Shown here one piece after another: positions 14,969 through 23,210 of a DNA stretch of 35,734 nt; position 1 is the first letter of the stretch, and each line of letters begins with the position of its first letter. Location of the stretch: the NCBI GenBank assembly GCA_024402535.1, contig JAKSTN010000029.1, positions 1 through 35,734 on the forward strand, given 5' to 3'. The notes under the pieces are model-generated. The model did not search any database. It saw only the letters and a list, made by a program, of their open reading frames with translations, and had not been told where the DNA came from. The position numbers and the translations under genes are program-made. Source of the stretch: Treponema sp. GTDB lineage: Bacteria > Spirochaetota > Spirochaetia > Treponematales > Treponemataceae.

Positions 14969-15001
14969 TTAGGATTTTCTAAGAATTACCTAAGAATCAA
15001 T
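14969..15001. promoter_or_regulatory. Three 11-bp direct repeats, likely binding site of the OmpR-type regulator
   Basis: CTTAGGAT (14969), CTAAGAAT (14980) and CTAAGAAT (14991) start exactly 11 bases apart. This is the geometry bound by OmpR/PhoB-type dimers. They lie in the divergent gap between the two secreted-protein genes. A possible -10 box, TATATG (15025-15030), puts the repeats just upstream of the -35 position for the forward gene, as at activated promoters. A short palindrome CCTGC-A-GCAGG lies at 15014-15024. Confidence 0.65.
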
Positions 15002-15082
15002 TAAAGATAATTTCCTGCAGCAGGTATATGTTTTTATTGTAAGGCTTAGATCTTACCAAACTAATTTTCAGGAGATAACAAC

Positions 15083-15484
15083 ATGAAAAAACTTACCAAA
15101 ACATTACTCTGCAGTGCAATTGCACTTATTATTGGAACAGGTTCCGCTTTTGCAAAAGGCAGAAATAAAATGAACACTGGGAACAAGAATATGCCAGGGA
15201 AAGCAAACCGGATGGAATTAAGAGCCAATGATGAAACAACCTCCAAAACAGCATTGCTCGGTAAAATAGTTTCAATTGATGAAAAAAACGGGGTTCTAAA
15301 TATTGCAGATGCCGACGGAAAAGAAACAGCAATAATTATAAGCCCATTTACAAAAATCCGTATTAATGATGAAAAAGCAGAGAAAACTGTTTCGGACATT
15401 AAAAAAGGTGACTGGATTCTCTATTCACTTTTCAACACTGAAACTGAAAAGAAAATTGCTTCCCGTATATATGTGAAAAGCTAA
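15083..15484 (+). CDS. Small secreted protein with DUF5666-like OB/beta domain
   Basis: This 133-residue protein has a signal peptide (MKKLTKTLLCSAIALIIGTGSAFA). Next is a basic Lys/Asn/Met-rich stretch (about 25-50). A compact beta domain (about 58-133) begins LLGKIVSIDEKNGVLNIAD, and KKGDWILYSLF follows. The pattern GKIVSID-x-x-NGVL-I-D resembles DUF5666-type domains, a weak match by eye. A GGAG site precedes the start. It sits between the regulator repeats and the efflux operon and may be the first gene of that transcript. Its function is unknown, possibly an envelope partner of the export system. Confidence 0.72.
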   Translation: MKKLTKTLLCSAIALIIGTGSAFAKGRNKMNTGNKNMPGKANRMELRANDETTSKTALLGKIVSIDEKNGVLNIADADGKETAIIISPFTKIRINDEKAEKTVSDIKKGDWILYSLFNTETEKKIASRIYVKS

Positions 15485-15502
15485 TAACATTATTTTAAGT
15501 TG

Positions 15503-15529
15503 CAGACCTTGTGATATTCTTAAGGTCTG
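15503..15529 (+). terminator. Hairpin between the small secreted protein and the efflux operon
   Basis: CAGACCTT (15503-15510) pairs with AAGGTCTG (15522-15529), a perfect 8-bp stem with an 11-base loop. The tail TAACATTTTCACTTTTTT is T-rich but interrupted. It could be a partial terminator or a processing site that lowers expression of downstream genes. Confidence 0.45.
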
Positions 15530-15584
15530 TAACATTTTCACTTTTTTCAAATCAATTCTATTGGTATTATTATAGAAGATAAAA

Positions 15585-17015
15585 ATGATTATTAATAAAA
15601 CAAAAATTGCATTCACAGTTCTTCTTTTCTCTTTCTCAATGCTTTCTGCCGGAGAAATTACATTAAATGATTTTCTTAAAGGCTGGCTTGAAAACGACCG
15701 CGACTTAAAGACTGCTGCCATTAGTCTTGAAAAAGCAGAACTTTCCAATGAAAAATCAATAATTCAGAATGGATTCGACATCACCCTTTCCTCTGGAACC
15801 ATGACATTCCGCACTGTAAACGGCAATGGAAAATTCACTCTTAATCCTTCTGTAAAAGCAAATCTGCCTGCTACAAGAAATCTCAGTGTAAACGCAGGTA
15901 CAGACATTACTATTTCTTCTGACACAAAACTTGAAAATGCTTCTATAAGTGCAAGTCTGGATTTAATTGATACAGACAAAGAAAAGCGAATGCTTACAGA
16001 AAAAAAGCAGTTACGAACAATTCTTGAAGCTAAACGTCAGATTGAAGCAAAGGCTCAAAGTTCTGAAAAAAGTTTTTATTCGGAAATCAAATCACTTTTA
16101 AAATCTAGCGAATCAATTGCTTCGTCAAAAAACAGTCTTTATACAGATAGAATTTCTTTTGAAAAAATTAAAACTCAGGGCTATGCTGAATCCTCTTCCA
16201 ACTACCGCCTTGCAGAAATGAAAGTTAGAAATGATCTGCACAGCATAGAAACAAGTGAACGTTCACTGAATCATAACTTTGAAATGTTTCTTCTTAAATG
16301 CGGCTATTCAGAAGATACAAGTTCCTATGAAGATTTTCTGAAACTTCTTGATAAAGAAATTCCTGAACAGGCAATCCTTTCCTTTGAGGATTTCAAAAAA
16401 TATAACTACAAGCAGATTGAAAATGCAATCTGGAACCAGGAAATAAACAGCCTTTCTCGCCTTGCCGAAAAAAACTATACCCTTAAGGGAAGCGCTGGTT
16501 ACACCTTTAATAACACCGACACAAAAGATACCGACGGCAAAGCCTCTGACAGCATTGATGCAAAATTAAATTCCAGTGTTCTGGGCTTGAACCTAAGTGC
16601 CGGGGTAAGTATTCCGGTTAATCCTTCTGCAGCTCCTGCCTTTTCTGCCGGAATCAGTTTTTCCCCAAACACTCTGAAACTTCAAAAGCTTGAAGAAAAA
16701 GAAATTACTCTTGATGTACAGAGTGAAAAAATTACTTATGAAAATGCTGAAAGCAATTATAACCTTGCTCTTGCCGACAACCGCCAGACAGTGAAAGACC
16801 TGGAATGGAATAAAACTACCATAGAAGAAAATCTTTCTATGTATACTAAAACTGAACAGGATATGAAATATTATTTTGATAAAGGAATCATTACAGAAAG
16901 CGAATATCTTTCTGCTAAATCAAATAAAGAAAAATATGAAATTGAAAAAACTCTAAGTCTACTGGATATTATCATTACAAACTGTGAAACTCAGAGCCAG
17001 TTTTATACCGAATAA
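15585..17015 (+). CDS. TolC-family outer membrane efflux protein
   Basis: This 476-residue protein has a signal peptide (MIINKTKIAFTVLLFSFSMLSAG). The rest is a long helical and beta-strand pattern typical of outer membrane efflux proteins. Two halves rich in Lys/Glu/Ser helices (about 40-75 and 130-235, then 270-300 and 360-476) flank beta-strand segments with alternating polar and hydrophobic residues (about 60-125 and 300-355). Sequence identity to TolC is low by eye. The call rests on length, repeat pattern and its place before a membrane-fusion protein and a MacB-like ABC pair. It would form the outer membrane channel of the export system. Confidence 0.75.
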   Translation: MIINKTKIAFTVLLFSFSMLSAGEITLNDFLKGWLENDRDLKTAAISLEKAELSNEKSIIQNGFDITLSSGTMTFRTVNGNGKFTLNPSVKANLPATRNLSVNAGTDITISSDTKLENASISASLDLIDTDKEKRMLTEKKQLRTILEAKRQIEAKAQSSEKSFYSEIKSLLKSSESIASSKNSLYTDRISFEKIKTQGYAESSSNYRLAEMKVRNDLHSIETSERSLNHNFEMFLLKCGYSEDTSSYEDFLKLLDKEIPEQAILSFEDFKKYNYKQIENAIWNQEINSLSRLAEKNYTLKGSAGYTFNNTDTKDTDGKASDSIDAKLNSSVLGLNLSAGVSIPVNPSAAPAFSAGISFSPNTLKLQKLEEKEITLDVQSEKITYENAESNYNLALADNRQTVKDLEWNKTTIEENLSMYTKTEQDMKYYFDKGIITESEYLSAKSNKEKYEIEKTLSLLDIIITNCETQSQFYTE

Positions 17016-17033
17016 ATTTACAGGATTAACATA

Positions 17034-18071
17034 ATGAAAAAAGCAAAAAAGAAAATCATAATTATTTCTTCAGCAACTCTGATTCTTGCACTTATTGGTG
17101 CCGGGCTTTTCTTTGGAAGAAAACTTATAAAAAAATCAAATACCTCAGAAACATTTTATACTGTGCGAGAAGAAACTTACGAAAATGTAATTGAAATTTC
17201 AGGCACAGTTTCTGCAGCTCAGTCACAGACTTTACAGGCCTTAAGTTCAGGAACTGTTACCGGCGTTTATGTAAAAGCCGGCGACCGTGTAAAAAAAGGT
17301 GACATTCTTATCCAGCTTGATGACACAACAGAAAAATACAATCTTGCAAAACATGATTACGATATGGACACAACCCGTATTTCAGGAAGCCGCCGCCAGC
17401 TGGAACTTATGGAAACCCAGAGAAACGCTCTGCTTCGAAAAGTTGAAGACCGAAAAGTTACTGCTACTTTTGACGGCATCATTGCACAGCTTGATGTAGC
17501 CGTGGGAGATTCCCTTGAAGCAAAAGACTCTGTCGGTGTTATCGTAAACAAAGATTATCTTACAGCCGAAGTTGAAGTTGCGGAAACTGATGTTACAAAA
17601 CTGAAGCTTAATCAGAAAGTTTTATTTACCTTCCCTGCCATGAAAAATGAAACTGTAATAGGTTACGTTGTAAGCTGGCCGGCAGTTGGTGAAATTACAA
17701 GCCGCGGTGCTACAATCGTTAAAGCAAAAGTTCGTATTGATGAATACCCGGAACAGATTCTTCCAAATTATTCGTTTACTGGAAAAATCGAACTAAGTCC
17801 TACAGAAACAAATCTTGTAGTTGAACGCTGGGCCATAGGTTATAACGATGATAAACAGGCTTATGTTGTGCTTGCAAAAACAGGCGAAAAGATTCCAGTA
17901 AAAGTTAAAAACTACGGAAATCAGTATGTAAAAATTTTGTCAGGACTTAAAGGAAATGAAGTACTGAAACAGCTTACTGTTCCAAAGCAGAGCGGATGGA
18001 ACCGTCAGGGTCCTGGCGGAAACAGAACTCCTGCTCCTGGCGGAGCACCGGCCCAGATGCCTCGAAGGTAG
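17034..18071 (+). CDS. Periplasmic adaptor (membrane fusion protein), MacA/HlyD type
   Basis: This 345-residue protein has one N-terminal membrane anchor (about 7-28). A lipoyl-like domain follows, with ISGTVSAAQSQTLQALSSGTV, GVYVKAGDRVKKGDILIQLD (split lipoyl half), and the second half FDGIIAQLDVAVGDSLEAKDS. The helical hairpin between them is short (about 105-145). Beta-barrel and membrane-proximal domains follow (about 170-330). The C-terminus is Gly/Pro-rich and basic (GPGGNRTPAPGGAPAQMPRR). The gene is 3 bases before the ATPase gene, so it should be part of one operon. It would link the inner membrane MacB-like pump with the TolC-like channel. Confidence 0.88.
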   Translation: MKKAKKKIIIISSATLILALIGAGLFFGRKLIKKSNTSETFYTVREETYENVIEISGTVSAAQSQTLQALSSGTVTGVYVKAGDRVKKGDILIQLDDTTEKYNLAKHDYDMDTTRISGSRRQLELMETQRNALLRKVEDRKVTATFDGIIAQLDVAVGDSLEAKDSVGVIVNKDYLTAEVEVAETDVTKLKLNQKVLFTFPAMKNETVIGYVVSWPAVGEITSRGATIVKAKVRIDEYPEQILPNYSFTGKIELSPTETNLVVERWAIGYNDDKQAYVVLAKTGEKIPVKVKNYGNQYVKILSGLKGNEVLKQLTVPKQSGWNRQGPGGNRTPAPGGAPAQMPRR

Positions 18072-18074
18072 CTT

Positions 18075-18791
18075 ATGGAAGAAACTGTAATTGCAATGAA
18101 AGATGTTACCCGCGTTTATAAAATGGGCGAAACTGAAGTTCACGCCCTTCGCGGCATCAGTTTTGAAATAAAACAGGGCGAAGAAGTTGCCATTATGGGA
18201 CCTTCCGGTTCCGGAAAATCTACCTGCATGAACATGATTGGCTGTCTGGACAGACCTACAGGCGGCATTGTTGAAGTTGGCGGAAAAGAAACTGCCCTTA
18301 TGACAGAAAAGGAACTTGCAGAACTCAGAAATAAAACCGTAGGTTTTGTATTCCAGCAGTATCATCTTATAAACTCTCTGAACGTTATTGAAAATGTCAT
18401 GCTCCCGCTCCGCTATCAGAAAGTACCGAAGCACCAGCGTTACGAGCTGGCTCTGGAAGCCCTGAAAAAAGTTGGCATGGAAGAACGCATTCACCATCGT
18501 CCTCATGAACTTTCAGGCGGACAAAAACAGAGAGTTGCCATTGCACGTGCCATTGTGACAAAACCAAAAATCATTCTTGCCGATGAACCGACAGGAGCCC
18601 TGGACAGCAAAACCGGTAAACAGGTTATGGATATTTTCCGTGACATCAACTCTCAGGGCACAACAATCGTAATTGTTACTCATGACCCGGGCATTGGAGC
18701 TGCTTGTCGCCGCTGCATAAAAATCTTTGACGGGCTCATTCAGGATGACGGACTTTCTTCCGCAAAAAAACAGGAGGCGGAAAATGTTTGA
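18075..18791 (+). CDS. MacB-type ABC exporter ATPase
   Basis: This 238-residue ATPase belongs to the LolD/MacB-type group. It has Walker [10 protein letters not shown] (42-50), the Q-loop FVFQQYHLI, the signature LSGGQKQR (146-153), Walker [12 protein letters not shown] (167-177), and the switch histidine in [21 protein letters not shown] near the start is typical of this group. Its last 8 bases overlap the start of the permease gene. It powers the tripartite complex that moves substrates from the periplasm out through the channel. The substrate (antibiotic, lipopeptide or peptide) cannot be told from the sequence. Confidence 0.94.
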   Translation: MEETVIAMKDVTRVYKMGETEVHALRGISFEIKQGEEVAIMGPSGSGKSTCMNMIGCLDRPTGGIVEVGGKETALMTEKELAELRNKTVGFVFQQYHLINSLNVIENVMLPLRYQKVPKHQRYELALEALKKVGMEERIHHRPHELSGGQKQRVAIARAIVTKPKIILADEPTGALDSKTGKQVMDIFRDINSQGTTIVIVTHDPGIGAACRRCIKIFDGLIQDDGLSSAKKQEAENV

Positions 18792-19977
18792 AGATTTTAT
18801 TAATGCCTTCCAGAATTTTGTAAGAAACAAAGTCCGCACTTTTCTTTCCCTTCTTGGTGTAATTATTGGCGTTGCAAGCGTAATTGTTATAACCAGCATG
18901 GGTGCTTCGTCAACAAACAAGATTAAAGGCACTTTCGGAAACTCAGGACTTGATGTTGTTCAGATGTCCAAAGGCTGGATGATGCGCGGAAACCGAGCAA
19001 GTTCAAGTGTGATTCAGTTTAATGAAAGTTTCCGTGAGGAACTTTTTGGCCAGATCCGCGGCATAAAATCTATATGGTTCAAAAACAGCTTCAGTCCGAC
19101 TCTTGCTTACGAAGACCTTTCAGCCAGCGCTTCCTGCGGAGCAATCGAAACAGGCTACCTTGAAATGTACAACTTTGAACTGGAAAGCGGAAACTTCTTT
19201 TCTGTTACCGACAATGAAGAAGGCGCCCAGAAAATCATTTTGAACCACGACACAGCAGAAAGCCTTTTCCCTAAAGGAGATGCCGTAGGTCAAATGATTA
19301 CTCTGGTTCAGGGGAAAATTACTTTCGGATTCAAAGTAATCGGGGTACTTAAAGAACAGAACACAGGAATGGAAAACAGTGCCGCTTACGTACCGCGAGG
19401 CTGGTATGCAAAGAAGATAAAACCGAATCCTACGGCCGACAATATTCTGGTTCAGGCAATGAACGAAAGTCAGGCAACTGATCTTGCAGAAAGAATTAAA
19501 ACCTGGTGCACAGAAAAAGCAGATTCTGATCTTGCAGTAAACGTAACTTCCATGCAGAGCATGATTGAGCAAATGAGCGAAATTACAAATACATTAAGCC
19601 TTATGCTTGCTGCCATTGCAGCCATTTCACTTTTAGTCGGCGGCATTGGAATTATGAATATTATGATTGTTACTGTTACCGAAAGAAAACAGGAAATCGG
19701 GATCCGGAAAGCTTTGGGCGCTTCGCCTTTTGACATTAAGCGCCAGTTCCTTGTAGAAAGCGCAAGCATTACACTTATGGGCGGACTTCTTGGCGTAATC
19801 CTTGGAGTTGTAATCAGTCTTGCCGTTGAATACATTAAATCAGAAGAGTTTATCATCAACTGGGAAGCCTGCTTAATTTCTTTTGTATTCAGTGTTGTGG
19901 TAGGAATTTTCTTCGGCTACAATCCGGCTTCCCGCGCCGCAAAGCTTGACCCGGTTGTAGCACTGAGTGGGGAATAA
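18784..19977 (+). CDS. MacB-type ABC exporter permease
   Basis: This permease has four membrane segments: one near the N-terminus (about 20-40 in FLSLLGVIIGVASVIVITSMG) and three after a periplasmic domain of about 220 residues. The C-terminal part shows VGGIGIMNIMIVTVTERKQEIGIRKALGA-type sequence, the FtsX/MacB signature. The start at 18784 is chosen over an in-frame ATG at 18727. Only 18784 has an AGGAGG site (18773-18778) at the right distance, and the family normally begins just before the first membrane helix. ATPase and permease are separate genes here, whereas E. coli MacB is a single fused protein. Confidence 0.92.
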   Translation: MFEDFINAFQNFVRNKVRTFLSLLGVIIGVASVIVITSMGASSTNKIKGTFGNSGLDVVQMSKGWMMRGNRASSSVIQFNESFREELFGQIRGIKSIWFKNSFSPTLAYEDLSASASCGAIETGYLEMYNFELESGNFFSVTDNEEGAQKIILNHDTAESLFPKGDAVGQMITLVQGKITFGFKVIGVLKEQNTGMENSAAYVPRGWYAKKIKPNPTADNILVQAMNESQATDLAERIKTWCTEKADSDLAVNVTSMQSMIEQMSEITNTLSLMLAAIAAISLLVGGIGIMNIMIVTVTERKQEIGIRKALGASPFDIKRQFLVESASITLMGGLLGVILGVVISLAVEYIKSEEFIINWEACLISFVFSVVVGIFFGYNPASRAAKLDPVVALSGE

Positions 19978-19989
19978 GACGGTTTCCCC
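19969..19989. terminator. Hairpin between two convergent genes
   Basis: GGGGAA (19969-19974) pairs with TTCCCC (19984-19989). The stem includes the end of the exporter permease gene and sits in the 15-base gap before the stop codon of the fusion enzyme gene. There is no T tract, so it may be a weak bidirectional terminator. Confidence 0.35.
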
Positions 19990-19992
19990 GCC

Positions 19993-21633
19993 CTACATTT
20001 CCCAGAGCTCTGCAAGTTCAAGGAGGAGCTTTTCGGTCTTTTCCCAACCAAGACAAGGGTCGGTAATTGATTTACCGTAAACGCCGCCGTCCGGTTTCTG
20101 GCAGCCGTCTTCGATGTAAGATTCGATCATGAGACCTTTTACAATCTTTCTGATGTCAGCATTGTGACGGCAGCTGTGAAGAACTTCTTTTGCAATACGA
20201 ATCTGCTGTTCAAACTGTTTTCCAGAGTTAGCATGATTACAGTCTACAATAACGCCAGGGTTTTTGAGTCCTGCCTTTGCATAAAGATCACACAGGTCAC
20301 GAAGGTCTTCGTAGTGATAGTTTGAAATATTAGTTCCATGGCGGCTTGTTGAACCGCGGAGGATTGCGTGAGCCAGAGGATTTCCCTTTGTTTCTACTTC
20401 CCATCCGGAATACAGGAATGTATGGTTGTGCTGGGCTGCTGTAATTGAGTTCATCATAACTGAAAGATCCCCTGATGTAGGATTCTTCATTCCAACAGGA
20501 ACATCAATTCCAGAACTTACAAGACGGTGCTGCTGGTTTTCTACAGAACGTGCACCAACGGCAATGTAAGAAAGAACATCGGCCAGGTACTGAAAGTTTT
20601 CAGGGTAAAGCATTTCGTCAGCACAAGAGAAACCTGATTCTGCAATGGCACGCATATGCATTTTGCGGATTGCGATTACACCTTTCAGAAGGTCAGGAGC
20701 TTTGTTTGCATCAGGCTGATGAAGCATTCCTTTGTAACCGTCACCAGTTGTACGAGGCTTGTTTGTATAGATACGAGGACAAATAAGAATCTTGTCTTTG
20801 ATTTTTTCCTGAACTGTGCGCAGGCGTTTACAGTAATCAATAACTGCATCTTCGCGATCAGCAGAACATGGTCCGATAATCAGAAGAAGGCGTTTGTCTT
20901 TTCCGGAGAAAATATTTTTGATTTCTGTATCATTCTTCTTTTTGATTTCTGCAAGTTCATCGCTCATCGGATACATTTCAGAAATTGTAAGAGGATCAGG
21001 AAGACGACGTTTGAAAGTCATGTGCAGCTGGTCTACACCGTTGTTTTCGCGGATAAGAGCAGGTGCTACAGGATTCTGTGGTCTTGTAAATGCAGCGAAT
21101 CTTGTTTTATTTGCTTTCTTTGTATTGATTTCTCTTTCGAGGATTGTAAGCCCGAAAACTTCTGCTGTCTCATTTGAAGCGATTGCGGCAACAGTAGGAT
21201 CATTCAGTTCCTTTATAAATTTTGCAGCAAGGGCTGTATTTGAAAACGGAACGATTTCCAGCTTGTGTGCTTTAATAAACTTATCACACTGGCTTAATGC
21301 CTGTGGATGTGAGTAAACCTTTTTGATAGTCTTCATTGAAGCCCCTTCACAAGCCATAAGATTGTGAACGACATCAATTTCAGTAACGTGGTTTACGTAA
21401 AGGCTTCCGGTGTAAAGAAGATCTGTTACCGAACCAACTTCACCGGCATAGTTATTTTCCAGTGGCAGAACAACACAATCGTGTTCCCCGCTTTCAACGG
21501 CTTTATATGCTTTTGAGAATTCATCGTAGGCGATAAGTTCTGCAGCAGGATACATTTTTTTTGCAGCAATGTGACAGAACGCACCGTCTGTTCCAACATA
21601 AGCTACCTGAATTTGTTTCTTATTTTTTGCCAT
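19993..21633 (-). CDS. Prephenate dehydratase - DAHP synthase fusion protein
   Basis: This 546-residue protein joins the first enzyme of the shikimate pathway to a late enzyme of phenylalanine synthesis. Residues about 8-185 are a prephenate dehydratase catalytic domain, starting AYVGTDGAFCHIAA. It includes VVLPLENNYAGEVGSVTDLL and ends with the TRF motif (177-179) that acts in catalysis. Residues about 205-546 are a type I DAHP synthase (AroF/G/H-like) with LLIIGPCSADREDAV, the KPRTTGDGYKGM loop, GARSVENQQHR and VDCNHANSGK. The ACT domain that usually follows prephenate dehydratase and senses phenylalanine is missing. Promoter and ribosome site are weak; an ACGGA lies about 9 bases before the start. 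Confidence 0.93.
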   Translation of the reverse strand: MAKNKKQIQVAYVGTDGAFCHIAAKKMYPAAELIAYDEFSKAYKAVESGEHDCVVLPLENNYAGEVGSVTDLLYTGSLYVNHVTEIDVVHNLMACEGASMKTIKKVYSHPQALSQCDKFIKAHKLEIVPFSNTALAAKFIKELNDPTVAAIASNETAEVFGLTILEREINTKKANKTRFAAFTRPQNPVAPALIRENNGVDQLHMTFKRRLPDPLTISEMYPMSDELAEIKKKNDTEIKNIFSGKDKRLLLIIGPCSADREDAVIDYCKRLRTVQEKIKDKILICPRIYTNKPRTTGDGYKGMLHQPDANKAPDLLKGVIAIRKMHMRAIAESGFSCADEMLYPENFQYLADVLSYIAVGARSVENQQHRLVSSGIDVPVGMKNPTSGDLSVMMNSITAAQHNHTFLYSGWEVETKGNPLAHAILRGSTSRHGTNISNYHYEDLRDLCDLYAKAGLKNPGVIVDCNHANSGKQFEQQIRIAKEVLHSCRHNADIRKIVKGLMIESYIEDGCQKPDGGVYGKSITDPCLGWEKTEKLLLELAELWEM

Positions 21634-21710
21634 AGTGTTTTTTCCGTAGAGGTTATTCTAATACTTTAAATATAAATATTCAATTTAAGTAGCACTAAAG
21701 TATTTAAGCA

Positions 21711-23210
21711 TTACTTCAGTTTTACCTGAACACCCATTTTCAAAGCTTCAAGATCAAAATCAACGTATTTTCCGTTTTTCATTTCAGGAATAAAGCGGAA
21801 ACGTCCGTCTTCAGTTTTTTCGACACGTCCTTTAATAGGCTTCTTAAATGGAATTTCAGCATCGCATCCGGCTGCCTCATTTTCTCCAAGAAGGAACCTT
21901 GCATTAGGCCGGATGTAAATATAAATTTCATCCTTAGAAACAGGTTTCTCTGCAACAATACTGCTGACGCCTGCCCCCTGCATGCTGTCATAGAGAAGAT
22001 CAAATTTTGCTTCTTCAAGATCAGCCATTTCTTCATTCAATCTTTTTACATCAGCTTCATGATCTCTTTTTTCCTGATCAAGTTCATGCATAAGAGAAAC
22101 TTTATCTTTGTACTGTCCATAAACCTCTTCCGCAAGAGATTCAGTAATTAAATCTACAAGATAAGAATCTGCCTGGGTATAAAGACCAATCTGATTTCTG
22201 TGAGGAATATCAAGAACTTTCTGATCCAGATATTTATAATCAAGATACATCTGTTTAATTTCAGCCATAAGTTTTCGAAGTTCAACATCACTGATATTTC
22301 CTTCACTAAATGCATGATTCTTTGCAGGATCAAGTGCCATCTTATTATTCAAAGCCGGACTGCTTAAAAGACTGTCAGCATATTCATCTTCAATTACAGG
22401 ATCCAGCTGATCAATTTCTTTCTGGAATTTTTCAGAAACTGCAGTAAGATTTTTTCTCAGTTCATACTGATGAGAACTGCGCATTTTAGTCATCTGATTT
22501 TCAAGGGATGAGAGTCTAAGCTCATAATCCTTGGTAAGCTTCTGGCGCTCAAGTTCCTGAAGCTGGCGTTCAGAGTCAATTGCTTTCTGCTGTTCTCTTG
22601 CTGCAGCAAGCTTTGAATTATCATATTCATTCAACTTATTCTGATAAGCTTCAATTTCGGCATCGGCGGCTTCAAGAAGCGGATCGTACTGTCCTAAAAT
22701 TTCACGAACTTCATCATCATAAGTTTTATGTACCGCAGACTGGCGTTTTGTCTTTTCACTGCGACTTCTAAGATTCAACGACTCAATTGTCCAGAGATCT
22801 GCATCACGTTTATCAAGAGCTGTGTTCAAAGCACTCTTTTTCTGACTCTCAATCTGGGCTTTATTTTTTACTGCCGCCTCATACTGCTCCTGAGTTCTGG
22901 AAACTGTACTAATAAGATTTCTAAGATTTACATCATTAAATTCTTCAACCTTAACTTTTATATCACGGTTTGTTTTATCAATTGATTTCGAAATTCCAAA
23001 AGACACCGCAACAATAATCAGAATACATCCGCTAAAAATTGCCGGAATAAACATAGACCGGTTCTTTTTTGTCTTTGCAAATTCTTCTTCAAGATTATAT
23101 GCATTTGCTCTGTTACGAAGTTTAAGAGGTTCAAGTTCTTCCTGAAGGAACAGAAGGACATCCTTATGACGCTGTTCTTCAACATTTGTTATTTCGATGT
23201 CATTGTCCAT
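21711..23210 (-). CDS. Coiled-coil membrane protein paired with the adenylate cyclase
   Basis: The protein is about 499 residues. It has a short cytoplasmic N-terminus, one membrane segment (about 50-72) and a very long coiled coil (about 75-285) rich in Glu, Gln, Lys and Arg. Further helical segments follow (about 310-405). A small beta-rich C-terminal domain (about 415-499) begins near KDEIYIYIRPNARFLLGE. I recognise no family. The ATG at 23208-23210 is preferred over one 12 bases upstream because GGAG lies 6-9 bases before it. Either start overlaps the end of the cyclase gene, so translation is coupled. A role as partner, scaffold or effector of the cyclase is inferred from the overlap alone. 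Confidence 0.75.
   Translation of the reverse strand: MDNDIEITNVEEQRHKDVLLFLQEELEPLKLRNRANAYNLEEEFAKTKKNRSMFIPAIFSGCILIIVAVSFGISKSIDKTNRDIKVKVEEFNDVNLRNLISTVSRTQEQYEAAVKNKAQIESQKKSALNTALDKRDADLWTIESLNLRSRSEKTKRQSAVHKTYDDEVREILGQYDPLLEAADAEIEAYQNKLNEYDNSKLAAAREQQKAIDSERQLQELERQKLTKDYELRLSSLENQMTKMRSSHQYELRKNLTAVSEKFQKEIDQLDPVIEDEYADSLLSSPALNNKMALDPAKNHAFSEGNISDVELRKLMAEIKQMYLDYKYLDQKVLDIPHRNQIGLYTQADSYLVDLITESLAEEVYGQYKDKVSLMHELDQEKRDHEADVKRLNEEMADLEEAKFDLLYDSMQGAGVSSIVAEKPVSKDEIYIYIRPNARFLLGENEAAGCDAEIPFKKPIKGRVEKTEDGRFRFIPEMKNGKYVDFDLEALKMGVQVKLK

Noticed and set aside
17940..18506. 188-codon reverse frame across the adaptor and ATPase genes
   Set aside because: It overlaps Walker A coding sequence and reads as a Phe/Asn/Ser-rich random frame.
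18727..18783. Upstream in-frame ATG for the exporter permease
   Set aside because: The extra 19 residues ([19 protein letters not shown]) overlap the ATPase gene, lack a ribosome site, and do not look like the family. The ATG at 18784 has AGGAGG in the right place.
20656..21177. 173-codon forward frame inside the fusion enzyme gene
   Set aside because: It is antisense to two recognisable catalytic domains and shows no domain of its own.
21660..21704. Inverted repeat AATACTTTA/TAAAGTATT upstream of the fusion enzyme
   Set aside because: The stem is entirely AT-rich in an AT-rich gap with a 27-base loop. It is too likely to occur by chance to call an operator or terminator.
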